Assembly: GCA_019633425.1 (NCBI GenBank)
Contig: WSUB01000026.1
Coordinates: 62,001-126,000 of the forward strand
Length of the DNA stretch: 64,000 nt
Direction of reading: 5' to 3'
DNA from: Tulasnella sp. 424
Taxonomy: Eukaryota; Basidiomycota; Agaricomycetes; Cantharellales; Tulasnellaceae
Part shown: one piece after another, positions 10,924-22,222 of the stretch
Layout of the letters: each line of letters begins with the position of its first letter
How positions within the stretch are numbered: the stretch's first letter is position 1
The notes under the pieces: generated by a model
The model's input: the letters and a program-made list of their open reading frames with translations, nothing else
Database searches by the model: none
What the model was told of the DNA's origin: nothing
Position numbers and translations under genes: made by a program

Positions 10924-13332
10924 CTAGAGTATCGATGGTGGGCCGGTTGACAATTTCTCCGCTTCGGCGACTTCCTCCAGACGCCGTTTGGAGGTTTTCT
11001 TGCCCCATTCGTAACCAATTTGCTCCGAGATCATTGAAGCATCGTTAAGTAAGGTCTGTGCTTCCGCATACCGAGCTTGGCTGAACCGGATTTGACCGAG
11101 CCACAAAGAGCAGTTCGCTCGGCCCTGGCCACCCCCGATGCTCTCGTAGATGGCTAGCGCTTGGGTGTAGGACGCCTCTGCTTCAACCGAGTGGGACCGC
11201 GCTCGCTGGACGTCTCCAAGCCTACGCAATGCATTCGCGCGGCCCAGGTCGGACCCGATGCTTTCGTAGATGGCCAGCGCTTGGGTGTACGACGCCTCTG
11301 CTTCGACGTACTTGGACCGCGATCTCTGGACGTGCCCAAGCGCAAGCAATGCGTTCGCTCGGCCCAGGTCGGACCCGATGCTCTCGTGGATGGCCAGCGC
11401 TTTGGTGTACGATGCCTCTGCTTCGGTGTTCTTGGACCGCGCTCGCTGGACGTGCCCAAGCCCAAGCAATGTTTTCGCTCGGCCCAGGTTAGACCCGGTG
11501 CGCTCGTATATGGTCAGCGCTTGGGTGTATGACGCTTCTGCTTCGACGAACTTGGACCGCGATCTCTGGACGCTCCCAAGCCCATGCAATGCATTCGCGC
11601 GGCCCAGGTCGGACCCGATGCTTTCGTAGATGGCCAGCGCTTCGGTGTACGACCCCTCTGCTTCGACGTTCTTGGACTGCTGTCGGTCATTGTCTGCCAG
11701 CTCGACCAATATGTTGCCTACAGTCATTTGATCGCCAGCCAACCGAGCAATGGTCAACCCCTCATTGAACGCCCCTGAAGCTTCTTCATGCCTGTTCTGC
11801 AAACGATGCATTGTCCCGACTTCTAGTAAGAGGGCCGCGGACCGAATCTTGGATTCCTCCCCGCTTTTCACCGCTGGAATGGCATTTGGCTGTTTCAAAC
11901 GAACCTCGTCATCGGAGTCTCACTGGAGTGTTATCTCGCTTACCATGAACCCAAGGGATTTCCTGCATTCTGTTGCGGATGGTCGTTCCCCCGGTTCATG
12001 CTTCCAACATTTCTGCATCATACTGCATAGACGATAGATTTGCGAAAGTTGAGTATGGTCACGGATTAATGGCAGTCGGCCTTCGACTATTTTCATCGTG
12101 ATATCCCACTCTCCCTTGAGCTCCCCGAAAGGGTAACGGTCGGTGGTAGCCTGAAATAACTCATGTGAGTAAGGGCCAAAAGATCGCCACCTTTGAATTG
12201 GGCTTGCAAGCTCACCTCCCAAGCAATCCATCCTAGCCCCCAAATGTCCGTCGCCAGGTCAAGCGATTCTCCGGTCAAAGCCTCGGGCGGTGACCAACGA
12301 AGCGAGCAGGCCGGACCTGTCAACGTAAGTGTGGTATCGGACGTGGTAATCATTAATTGAGGAAGGTCCATGCTTTCCGGACCCTGATTGCTCGCCGAAG
12401 CCGCTGGTTCAGTTGCTGAGGTGGCGCTGGCTTCTTGTGCTCGTCGAATAACGCGAGCCGAGCCGAAGTCGGTGATAACAGCGCGATTTGACGAGTTTAC
12501 AAGGATATTTAACTGAGCAATGATTGCGTAAGGATATATTCGAGGAATGGCGTGTCACGGGACTAACCGATTTGAGGTCGCCGTGGCAGATGGGAGGTTG
12601 GCTTGTGTGAAGGTATTCTAGTCCATTTGCAACATCCAAAATCTATTACGCATTGAAATTTAGTTGCCGGTTGAATCCCTGGGTTTCCAAGACGCACCAG
12701 CGACACGCGTTCGGGGATCTCCCACTCGCCGGAACGAAGGAACTCCCTCAGGTTGCCGTTGTCCTCCCAAGGGAAAACTAGCCAGGCAATTCGATTGTTG
12801 ACGTCCTCTACAAAACCGATAATCTCCACGATATTGGGGTGAGATAGCTTGTCCAGGACACGCAGCTCGTTAACAAATAGCTGCAGGGGACTGAGTCAGA
12901 TCGAGAGGCAGCGGCGGGTGGGAGTACATACCCGAAGAAACTTTTCCTCGGTCATATGCCCGTCTATAACGAATCGCAGCTTCTTCACGGCCACTCTTCT
13001 TCCTTTTTCTCCACTACCACCCGCCATGACGAACGTAGCCACCACGACATCGCCGTATGCACCACCGTCTCGGGAACTCTCTCCGATAAATTTTATTTGG
13101 CTAATGGATATTCGCTTGCCTAACAGAGTCGTCAAGATGTCTCGCTGCAATGACGGGACAGTCAGGAAAACCTTTCGCAAGGCGTTGATACATTAATCGT
13201 ACTTACAGCAGACAGTTTGGTTCTCTTGGGGCAGGACGAGGTTTCGCCTATAGCTTCGACTTGTAAAGCATCGATGCCTTCGGTCACGTTGTCGAGTTTC
13301 GATTCGAGTGTTGCCAAAGGGGGATTCGACGT
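10924..13332 (-). pseudogene. Kinase-TPR gene copy A (KT-A), start codon lost
   Basis: Seven-exon gene with the family structure: N-terminal leader, TKL-like kinase, TPR array. The frame is open through all exons. The kinase has VAVKK, the catalytic loop HGDLKS|LN, TDFGSARV and RWSPPE, so the catalytic residues are complete. The C-terminal exon (about 11889-10924, 321 residues) holds seven TPR units of about 40 residues. The leader reads TSNPPLATLES, but where B-G have ATG this copy has ACG (13330-13332). No in-frame upstream ATG was noticed, so it is either a recent pseudogene or uses a non-ATG start. All else looks functional. With a start restored the length would be about 690 residues. 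Confidence 0.8.
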
Positions 13333-15380
13333 GTCGGCACGGTGGCAAGTCGGAAGGAGGCAAGGGAATGGAGAGAATGGTCAAGATTCGGCCGTTGCAA
13401 AAGGCGTTGATTCGGTGCAAATGTTGTGCTAATGAGATACCACCTTGGCACCTCCTCGAGGTTTTCGCGAGGTTGCACTGATGGATGAGATAACGAACTG
13501 CCGTTGGAGGTTGAGTCTTTTCTGAACGAGTTCACCGTCGCGCTTGCTTGTCCGTATTTACGGCGTCCAATCTCAATTTCGTTCCTGACCGCCTCAACCT
13601 TCATTCGCCTCGCCACTTGCTACAGAGGAGACACTTGACACTCTGCATCGACGTTTCGGCTTTCTCCAACTTCTCAAATGTCGAGGATCAATATAGAACC
13701 GTATCTCCACTGCATCGGTCGAACGAAAACCTGCCTCCTAGCCGCGACCTCCAAACTCGACTGCAACGCGATCCATTGACGCGTTCGAATTTCTCGCCTT
13801 CACCGCTCTGGCCCGCGCTAAATTTCTCCCGTTGCCAGGTTTGGTAAGCTCGTTTCCCAATTCCACCAAATGCTCCGGTCTGGTAGTCGTCGCCAGGACA
13901 CTTACGGGGAATCGCTGACAGCGCGCACTTCTGGCAGGGAACCCTCATCTTACGGAACCACTCGATACCTTTCTTCCTGAGGGGCCCTCCTTACAGCCGT
14001 TGGTCTTAGAGACGGGAGTCTTCCGCCATATGGTTTACGGCCCCGATTCCGGAGAAGGAGTTTCGCGACCTCCCCATCGTTCAGCCCAGCGCTTGAGAGA
14101 AGGCTTCACCTCAACCTTCAACATCGACCGCAACTCGACCCGCTTTCTGGACATGGCTAGTCGAATCGAAGGTTTTCCTTCTTCCATTCTTCGTTGCTTG
14201 GCAGCGTCAACTGAACGAGAGCCTCTTTTGGACAGCCCAGCACCTATCATCGACAACTCCCTCAAAGCACCCAACTCAAGCCCCTCATGAGACTCCTTAG
14301 TTGATTCTGCTTGCCTCGGAACAATGTCGTCTCTTCAGCCGCTAAACTCCTACACCAGCCACACAAGACCCATCGCCCTGCCGAGACACCTGTGCCAACT
14401 CTCCGCAACATCTGTTTTTTTTTTCCTTCCGGCGCAACTGTACGTCTTCGTGGCCAGACCAGTAGCTCGATTTTACTCGGGGTGAGGAATTCCGTTGGAC
14501 GGCTTGGACGTGGAAGTTCAGCGGCACATGCAGGAGTTGGTGGCCCTGAGGAGGGGGAGAGGTTGGTGAAAAATGCGATTGAGAGCTGAATCTCGAGAGC
14601 ACTTCATGCTCCTGAGAAGGCGGCTTCGTTAAGCGGTAACCCCTTCTCTGGAGCGGGTCATGTGTTCAACCTCCGCCGTTGTTGGGAGGTTGTGTCCTTC
14701 ATCGTGGGGGTAGTCGAAGCCATGTCTCGGCCTCTGCATAATCTACCACATTCACTCTCTCAAGGTTTCCTTTGTCGTTGCGGCACCCGTTTCCATGGGT
14801 TCGTTCTTACACCCTATTGCCGTTCCGACCTTTTCCCCGTCGTTCGCTCTGAATCCATCCCCTCCCGTTTCGCTTTTCCTCTCTCTACTTTCACGTACCT
14901 GGCCTTCGAATTTATCTTCGAGTTACAATGTACCATAGGCCCACTTTACTTCCGCTCTCGCCCCGACCTTAAGCACACTGACGTTCGTGTGGTGGCTTTT
15001 CGGAAAGGAAAGATTTGGTAGGAAATACGAAATTAGACTGGTGACGAAGTCAGCGTATGGGTTTATGGCATTAAATTATGTGTGCCAGTCCGCGGAGGAC
15101 GTTGAACGAGCGAGCTGGCTATAGCTGTGACTTCAGGAACAGGTACTAGCGCAGCAATCTGGCTGACGTGCCGAGTTTAGAAAGTCGTCATTATTACAAC
15201 GTCAACCTGGGAATAATGTAGAGGCAAGCCTGACATGGTCAGACCTATAGCCGGATGTGAATCATGTAAGAAGCAAAACGAATGGGCGATAAAGACGCAA
15301 AAGAAGGAATCATGAATGGACTAGCAGTTTGGGCCCACCTGAGGATAGGCTTACCTGAGGCAACGCGCCGCCGAACCAAT
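13333..15380. repeat. KT upstream block, type 1 (copy A)
   Basis: This 2-kb flank 5' of KT-A recurs upstream of KT-B (20000-20818, shortened), KT-E (41966-43090), KT-F (46615-48560) and KT-G (51243-53000), and partly at 60449-61000. Shared landmarks include GGCGTCCAATCTC, TTCGTTCCTGACCGCC, GACACTTGACACTCTGCATC and TGTGGTGGCTTTTCGGAAA. It must contain the KT promoter. A short relic reading frame (near 14311-14589; best preserved in the copy at about 52390-52500 as PLDGLDVEVQRHMQELVALR) may be the end of a lost small gene, but the frame differs between copies and I assign no function. Confidence 0.6.
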
Positions 15381-15506
15381 CGTCTCGACTGAAGGGGTTT
15401 GATGAGGTCATCGCGTCAATCGAGACTTGGATCTTTCGGCATTAGGGCGGAGAACCACGGGCTTAGACGTGGGTCTCTTCTTAGGCAGGTGGAGCCGACG
15501 CGAGGG

Positions 15507-16897
15507 ATGTCTTCCTTCCCGGGATATATATCGACTCGCGGCTCCGTCTCGTCTAGACACCTTACGGCTACAATTAACATCAAAATCTGCAGATAGTCGT
15601 GTTGCTACTCTTGTCAGGTGAAAGAAACACTCCGTGCATCCAGCCGGTATAACGTTCACCTCCGCTTTTATCCTTACCTCCACACCACCCCGTTAATCGT
15701 TGCCCCCTCTACCTATAGACCTCCACACCCTCCTCAACATGCTCTCGTTCCTCCCTCTTATCCGTAACAGGACCAGACGCGTCAGCATGGTTACCCATCT
15801 CCTTACGGAAATTCAATCCCAATGGGTTCCTATACACCTACGGATCTTATCTAGTCGAGTCCGCCGTAGCTTCGCCTGAAATAGAACGGCCGGCAAGACT
15901 TGCGCTGGTGGAACAGAAAACGAAGCCCTTGCTCGTTGCGACACCGAAACAAAGCGGACTGCAGGAGGGCAGGACTGCTGAAGCGCCAGAAGAAGTGGCA
16001 TCGCCGACCAAGGAGGAATGTGGAGATGAAGGAAAGGATCGAACGTCTCCAGTGGACATTTCTGCGGACACGGCCGTATCCACGAGCCAACACGACTCTT
16101 TGAATACGGACGAAACAGGAAGTAAGGAGACCTCAAAGGAAGGCCAAGAAGAGAGCGAGACCAAGAGCTCAGCTCCACCACCACCTGCGACCCCCTTTCC
16201 TAAAGTCTCATTAGCAGTCGTGACAGCCAATAGGGTAGGGTTCGAGAAAGTGAGTGATTGGGCTTCAAAGGTTATCAATGTCAGTAATCGTAGGTTCACC
16301 CTTGGATTCCGACTTTTTAAAGAGCTCCTCCTTCTTATACGCTCACCGCCAACTCCCTCCTCACGCCCGTCTTCACCGCCGCAAAAACATCCTTTGCACT
16401 TCGCTTGGTATTCCCGGATTAAGGCATTTCATTTACAAGAGCAGGAGTCACGTCCAATTGGTCGTACCAGGGTGGGAGGATCCGTGTGCAGACCTGGACG
16501 AAAAGCGGAGGTGAGTTGACGTTTCTCGGCGACAAGCGAGTATGGAGGGCATCTGAGCTTTGATTTTGCAGGTTGATCACTCTGTACCAGATCGTCCATG
16601 ATGCCTTCCACGCTCGTTCAGGTCAACCTGGCGGGCCGTTGAAGTTGTATTCTGTCAAACCGGAGGAGGAGTGTATACTCGGTTGGGTACGTCCTCCCAA
16701 CATTCTTTACCCTCCCCTTTTTCAATGACCGACCATTCTTCATTTTTCACATCTAGATCACAACGCCTTTCGAGCTGTACGTTACAACGTGTCCCAAGTT
16801 GCCAAAGAGTGCCCTCGTTAGCGCGGAAACCGCCGTCAGTCGTTGGGTGAAGAAGCACGAAGGGGAGTTGGTGTTGAGAGATACCCTAGTATTTTGA
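15507..16897 (+). pseudogene. MON1-like pseudogene, copy 2 (large internal deletion)
   Basis: The start MSSFPG is present, but the sequence jumps near 15593 directly to the exon that reads SRVATLVR in this copy. The whole longin-like front half (exons 1 part to 7 part of the intact gene) is missing. Downstream the gene is co-linear: acidic/Ser-rich insert, the LGIPGLRHFIYKS region, RLITLYQIVHDA, and the last exon ending in a TGA at 16895-16897. The KKHSVHPA exon also has a stop (VR*KKHS). Not capable of making Mon1. Confidence 0.8.
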
Positions 16898-17084
16898 GCC
16901 ACTGCGATAACTGGTACTGCGAATTCTCGATTCTGTAGCTCGTAAAACTAAAATTTCTATTCACATAGCCATGTAACGTGTCTCTCTATTTGATGATCAC
17001 GCCGACCTTTTACCTTTTTGCAAGGAGAAGCTCGACCGAATGTCGAACCGACAAGCGCTGAATAGCGTGGTGAATTCAACGAGT

Positions 17085-17165
17085 TCAAATATATATTCCA
17101 TAGACAATCGGCGCGTCATACCCACACTAGTTACTCCAGCCGGAAGCGACGTTAGCAGGGCAGCC
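17085..17165 (-). pseudogene. Tiny BTB C-terminal relic, module 2
   Basis: A short piece (ATATTCCATAGACAAT followed by CATACCCACA and TTACTCCAGCCGGAAG) matches the 3' end of the intact BTB gene at 53595-53640. It marks the same position in the module as the longer BTB relics but retains almost no coding sequence. Confidence 0.45.
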
Positions 17166-17701
17166 AAATGCGAAATCGTCCTACTGTTCCTGTCGATTCT
17201 CACTGTACCGTCGTGTTTGCGGCGTTCTCGCATCGTATTTTCACCGGCCGCTTAGCTTACCGCATGTACGCCGACAATACATTGATAGTCCCAACACCTT
17301 TGAGTCGTTGTGTAGAAGTCAGACCACCGGAACAAAATATTCGAATTCATAATGATTCTTTAGGTTGGTTGGCTCGTTGCACCGCTAAACGGCGCCAGCG
17401 TGCAGGGTGAAAAAAGAGGCCGCGTGCTTTGTATCCTTACCTGGAAAGCTTGCGCATGGCGAGGAGATCTTTATTCACGTTCTCGAAAGTACATTTGTAA
17501 ACAACACAGAGACAACCAAGGCCAAATCGCTGAAGTCACTGCTAAAGCAAAGGAACGACAGCTGCAAAATAGGATGAAAGAAGTTACGAGGAAGAAGAGT
17601 TCGAGAGGGTCGGGCAGGGCGCCACAAGTGAGTTGATCGGTAGTCTAAGATGATAGCGGCTCCGGGGAGGTGTCCTCAGAGTGAGTCGTATTTGGCGGGC
17701 C
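17166..17701. repeat. KT 3' flanking block (copy B)
   Basis: This block recurs downstream of every KT gene (about 21690-22200, 28160-28500, 39400-39790, 43800-44345, 48570-48815). Read on the plus strand it keeps an open stretch RSRKYICKQH..AEVTAKAK.RQLQNRM in copies B, E and G, but stops interrupt it in C and D. It most likely is KT 3' UTR and spacer; a relic plus-strand exon is possible. Confidence 0.45.
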
Positions 17702-19999
17702 CTAGGACATAAATGATGGCTCGGTTGACAATCTCTCCGCTTCAACGACTTCCTCCAGAAACTGTTCCGAATGTCTCTTACCCCATTCGTAACCAATTTG
17801 TTCCGAGATCATTGCAGCATCGTTAATGAAGGTCCGTGCTTCCGCATATCGAGCTTGGCTGAGCCGGATTTGACCGAGCCGCAGAGAGCAGTTCGCTCGG
17901 CCCAGGTCATTCCCAATGCTCTCGTAGATTGCTAGCGCTTGAGTATACGATGCTTCTGCTTCGACGGGCTTGGACCGCGCCCGCTGGACGTACCCAAGCC
18001 CACGCAATGCGTTCGCTCGGCCCAAGTCATCCCCCATGCTCTTGTAGATAGTCAGCGCTTGGGTGTACGACGCCTCTGCTTCGACGTACTTGGAGCACCC
18101 TCGCTGGATGTGCCCAAGCCCACGCAATGCGCTCGCTCGGTCCAGGTCATCCCCGATGCTCTCGTAGATGGTCAGCACTTGGGTGTACGACACCTCCGCT
18201 TCGACGTACTTGGACCGTACTCCCTGGAGGTACCCAAGCCCACGCAAGGCGTCCGCTCGGCCCAGATCATCCCCGATGCTCTCGTAGATGGCCAGCGCTT
18301 GGGTGTACGACGCCTCCGCTTCGACGTCCTTGGACTGTGCTTGGTCATTTTGTGCCAGCCGGACCAATATGTCTCCTACAGTCCTTTGATCGCCAGCCAA
18401 CCGAGCAATCGTCAACCCCTGATTGTATGCCTCTGAAGCTTCTTCGCCCCTGTTCTGCAAACGATGCATTTCCCCGACTTGTAGTAAGAGGGTCGCGGAC
18501 CGAATCTTGGATTCCTCCCCGCTTTCAACCGCTGGAATGGCCTTTGGCTGTTTCAAACGAACCTCGTCATCGGAGTATCACTTGAGTGTTACCCCACTTA
18601 CCATGAGTCCAAGGGATTGCCTGCATTCTGTTGCGGATGGCCGTTCCTTCGGTTCAGACTTCCAACATTTCTGCATCATGCTGCAGAGGGGATAGATTTG
18701 CGAAAGTTGAGTATGTTCATGGATTAATGGCAGTTGGCCTTCGACTATTTTCGTCGTAATATCCCACTCTCCCGTGAGGTCCTCGAAAGGGTGACGGTCG
18801 GTTGTAGCCTGAAACAATTCATGCGAATAAGGGCCACAAGATCTCCACATTTGAATAGGGCTTGCGAGCTTACCTCCCATGCAATCCACCCCAGCCCCCA
18901 AATGTCCGTCGCCAGGTCAAGGGATTCTCCCTTCCAAAATTCGGGCGGTGACCAACGAAGCGAACAGGCCGGACCTGTCAGCGTAAGTGTGGTATCGGAC
19001 GTGGTAATCGTTAATTGGGGGAGGTCCTTGCTTTGCGGGCCCTTATTGCTTGCCGAAGCCGTTGGTTGAGTTGCCAGAGTGGCGCTAGCTTCTTGTGCCT
19101 GTCGAATAACGCGAGCCGAGCCGAAGTCGGTGATGACAGCGCGATTCGACGAGTTGACAAGGATGTTTAACTGAGCAATGGTTGATGTAAGTATATCTCC
19201 AAGGAATGGTGTGTCACGAGACTGACCGATTTGAGGTCGCCGTGGCAGATGGGATGTTGGCGTGTGTGAAGGTATTCGAGTCCAGTTGCAACATCCAAAA
19301 TCTAGTACGCATTGAAATTTAGTTCCTGGTCGAATCCTTGGGTCTTCAAGACACACCAGAGACACGCGTTCGGGGATCTCCCACTCGCCGGAACGAAGGA
19401 ACTCTCGGAGATTGCCGTTGTCCTCCCAAGGGAAAATTAGCCAGGCAATTCGATTGTTGACGTCCTCCACAAATCCGATGATTTGCACGATATTGGGGTG
19501 AGATAGCTTGTCCAGGACACGCAGCTCGTTGACAAATACCTGCAGAGGGAGACTGAGTCAGATCGAGTAGCAGCGGCGGGTAAGAGGACGTACGCGAAGG
19601 AACTTTTCCTTGGTAATATCCCCATTTAGAAGGAATCGCAGCTTCTTCACGGCCACTCTTTCTCCATTTTCTTCACTACCGCCCGTCTTGACGAAAGTAG
19701 CCACCACGACATCGCCGTATGCACCACCGTCCCGGGAACTCTCTCCGATAAATTTTAGTTCACTGATGGATATTCGCCTTCCTGAAAGAGTCGCCAAGAG
19801 CTCTCGCTGCAACGACGAGACAGTGAGGAAGACGTTCGAAAGACGTCGACGGATTGATCGTACTTACGGCAGACAATTTGGTTCTCGTGATGCAGGACGA
19901 GATTTCAGCGATAGCTTCTACTTCCACTTGTACAGCATCAATGCCTTCCGTCACTTTGTCAAGTTCCGACTTGAGTGTCGCCAAAGGAGGATTCGACAT
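17702..19999 (-). CDS. Kinase-TPR protein, copy B (KT-B), intact
   Basis: Seven exons, all joined in phase 0: 19999-19868, 19806-19594, 19539-19357, 19301-19227, 19170-18874, 18808-18602 and 18547-17702, giving 650 residues. Residues 1-44 form a leader starting MSNPPLATLKSEL. The kinase spans about 50-360: Gly-rich loop GESSRDGGAYGDVVVATF, VAVKKLRF, alpha-C Glu in VFVNELRVLDKLSHPNIV, HGDLKS|LN catalytic loop, TDFGSARV, and LRWSPPE in place of APE. These features resemble TKL-type Ser/Thr kinases. The last 281 residues are six near-identical 40-residue TPRs with core EAEASYTQALAIYESIG. Substrate and trigger are unknown; soluble, no signal peptide or membrane segment. Confidence 0.88.
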
Positions 20000-20818
20000 G
20001 TTGACAGGGTGGCAAGTCGGAAGGAGGCAAGGGAATGGGGAGAATGGTCAGGAGTCGGCTGTTGCAAAAGGTGTTTAGTCGGTGCGAATGTTGTGTCAAT
20101 CCTTTCGGGGCTTTTGGGAGGTTTCACTGATGGATGAGATGACGAACTGCGGTTGAGGTTAGTCTTTTCCGAACGAGTTCACCGTCGCGCTTGCTTGTCT
20201 GTATTTACGGCGTCCAATCTCATTTCGTTCCTGACCGCCTCAACCTTCATTCACCTCGCCACTCTGCCGAGGAGACACTTGACACTCTGCATCGACGTTT
20301 CGTCTTTCTCAGACTTCTACAACACCAAAGATGAACATGGAATCTTATCTCCAGCTGCATTAGTCGAACGAAAGCCCGCTTCTGCTTCTCCCGAGCCGCG
20401 TCCTCCAAACACGAGCAGTTCAACTTGATCTATTGACGCGTCCGAGTTTCTCACCTCCACCACTCTGACCCGTGCTAATTTTCTCCCGGTTCCAGGTTTC
20501 ATCAGCTCGTTTCCCAATTCTACCAAATGCTCCGGCTTGGTTGTCGTCGACTGGAGACGGGGAATCGTTGACAGCGCGCACTTCTGAGAAGAAACCCGAA
20601 TGGTGGAATACAGAACCAAGCACAGCCATTAGGATAGTGCGTCGGCAGAGTCAGGCCTTCAATACGGAACGCTGGCGATATTCGCTGTGTTCTCGTCCAA
20701 CTGGAGGGACCCTCAATAGACCCTCAATAACCCCAGAAGGGAGTACCCTTGGTTTACGGTGGCCTGCATTCCGGAGAAGGGGTTTCGCGACTTCGCGACC
20801 TCCCCATGGTTCTGACAA
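20000..20818. repeat. KT upstream block, type 1 (copy B, shortened)
   Basis: Same block as 5' of KT-A, with the same landmarks up to about 20800. There it is joined directly to a MON1 last-exon fragment, so the distal half of the block and most of the next MON1 copy were deleted in one event. Confidence 0.6.
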
Positions 20819-21013
20819 CATTCCTTACCTCCTTATTTTCAATGACGGACCGTCCTTCATCTTTCACATCTAGATCACAACGCCTTTCGAGCTGTACATC
20901 AAGACGTCTCTTAAGTTACCAAAGAGTGCTGTTGTTAGCGCGGCAAACGCCGTCAGTCGTGGGTGAAGAAGCACGAAGGGGAGTTAGTGTTAAGGGATGC
21001 CCCAGTATTTTGA
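20819..21013 (+). pseudogene. MON1-like fragment (last exon only)
   Basis: Only the end of the penultimate intron and the last exon remain, reading ITTPFELYI.TSLKLPKSAVVSAANAVS. One base is missing in the SRWVKK segment (CGTGGG instead of CGTTGGG), which shifts the frame before the conserved end. Its TGA lies at 21011-21013. Confidence 0.75.
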
Positions 21014-21214
21014 GCCACTGGGATAACCAGGGACAGCAAATTCTCAGATTCTGAAGTTCGTAAAACGGAATTTTCTGTTCATATAGCCATGCAAGCTGTC
21101 TCTCTATGTGATGATCACACCGACCTTTTATCTTTTTGCAAGGAGAGGCTCGACCGAATGTCGAACCGTCACGCGCTGTATTCAACGAGTTTAAATACAA
21201 TGTACACGATATTC

Positions 21215-21450
21215 CATAGACAATAGGAGGACTACCCACAGTTACTCCAGTCGGGAGAACGGGGTCAAACGATTCATCAACTCGTCACGAAACTCTCGAG
21301 TCTCGTTTTTCAACTCCATGTAACAATATTCCACACACAAGTACTCGTTCACCGCTTGACCAGTATGCATTCCGACACCTCCAGCGCGTGCATCAGTAAA
21401 TTCATCTGTAGGTCCTGAGGGTGGGACCGTAAGTTGGCCAATTTAGTCAG
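21215..21450 (-). pseudogene. BTB/POZ C-terminal relic, module 3
   Basis: Minus-strand DNA similar to 53600-53790 of the intact BTB gene, covering its last roughly 60 codons. No BTB domain, frame not maintained. Confidence 0.55.
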
Positions 21451-22222
21451 ACCACCGGAACCGGGATTCGGATTTGTGGTTAGGACTGCTCGTTGCAACG
21501 CTAATATCTGATGATCAAACCGGATTTTTACCTCTTTGCGAGGAGAGGCTGGATCGAACGTCGAACCGATAAACGCTGAATAGCGTCATGAATTCAACGA
21601 GTTTAAATAGAAGGTACCCGATATTCCGTAAACAATAGGCGCGTCATACCCACAGTTACTCCAGCCGGAAGCCACGTTAATAGTGGAATCAACTGCGAAA
21701 TCGTCTTAATTGTCCTGTCGACTCGGATTCTTACTGTAGTAGCGTCGTGTTTGCGGCGTTCTTGCAGTATATTTTGACTAGCCAGTTAGCCTACGGCATC
21801 TACGCCCACAATGTATGGATGGTCCCGACACCTTTAAGTGGTTGGGTGTTTAGTCAGACCACCGGAACGAGGATTCCGATTTGTGGTTATTCTTTAGGTT
21901 GGTTGGCTCGTTGCACCGCTAAATGTCGCCAGCGCGTAAGTTGAAAGAAGGAAGCCGCGTGCTTTGTATTTTATCTGGATACCTTGCGTATGGCGAAGAG
22001 ACCTTTATGCACATCCTCGAGAGTACACTTGTAAACAATCAGAGCCAAATCGCTAAGTCACTGTCAAAACAAAGGGACGACAGCTGCAAAATAGGCTGAA
22101 GAAGCTATGGGGAAAGGAAATGCGGGAGGGTCGGGCAGGGGGCCACAGATGAATGAATCGGTAGTCTAAGATGATAGTGGTCCCGGGGAGGTATCCTCGG
22201 AGTGCGCCATATTTGGCGAACC
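21451..22222. repeat. KT 3' flanking block (copy C)
   Basis: Copy of the block at 17166-17701, preceded by a partial second copy of the MON1/BTB 3' junction near 21500-21670 (ACCTCTTTGCGAGGAGAGGCT, then the BTB end). The doubled junction suggests unequal crossing-over here. No gene seen. Confidence 0.45.

Noticed and set aside
11150..11690. Regular 120-bp repeats resembling a satellite or repeat array
   Set aside because: They are in-frame TPR codons of the KT genes, so they are coding repeats and not a CRISPR or satellite.
14662..15021. 119-codon plus-strand frame and its counterparts near 47466 and 52588
   Set aside because: The three copies are similar as DNA, but their reading frames and proteins differ, which argues for non-coding flank.
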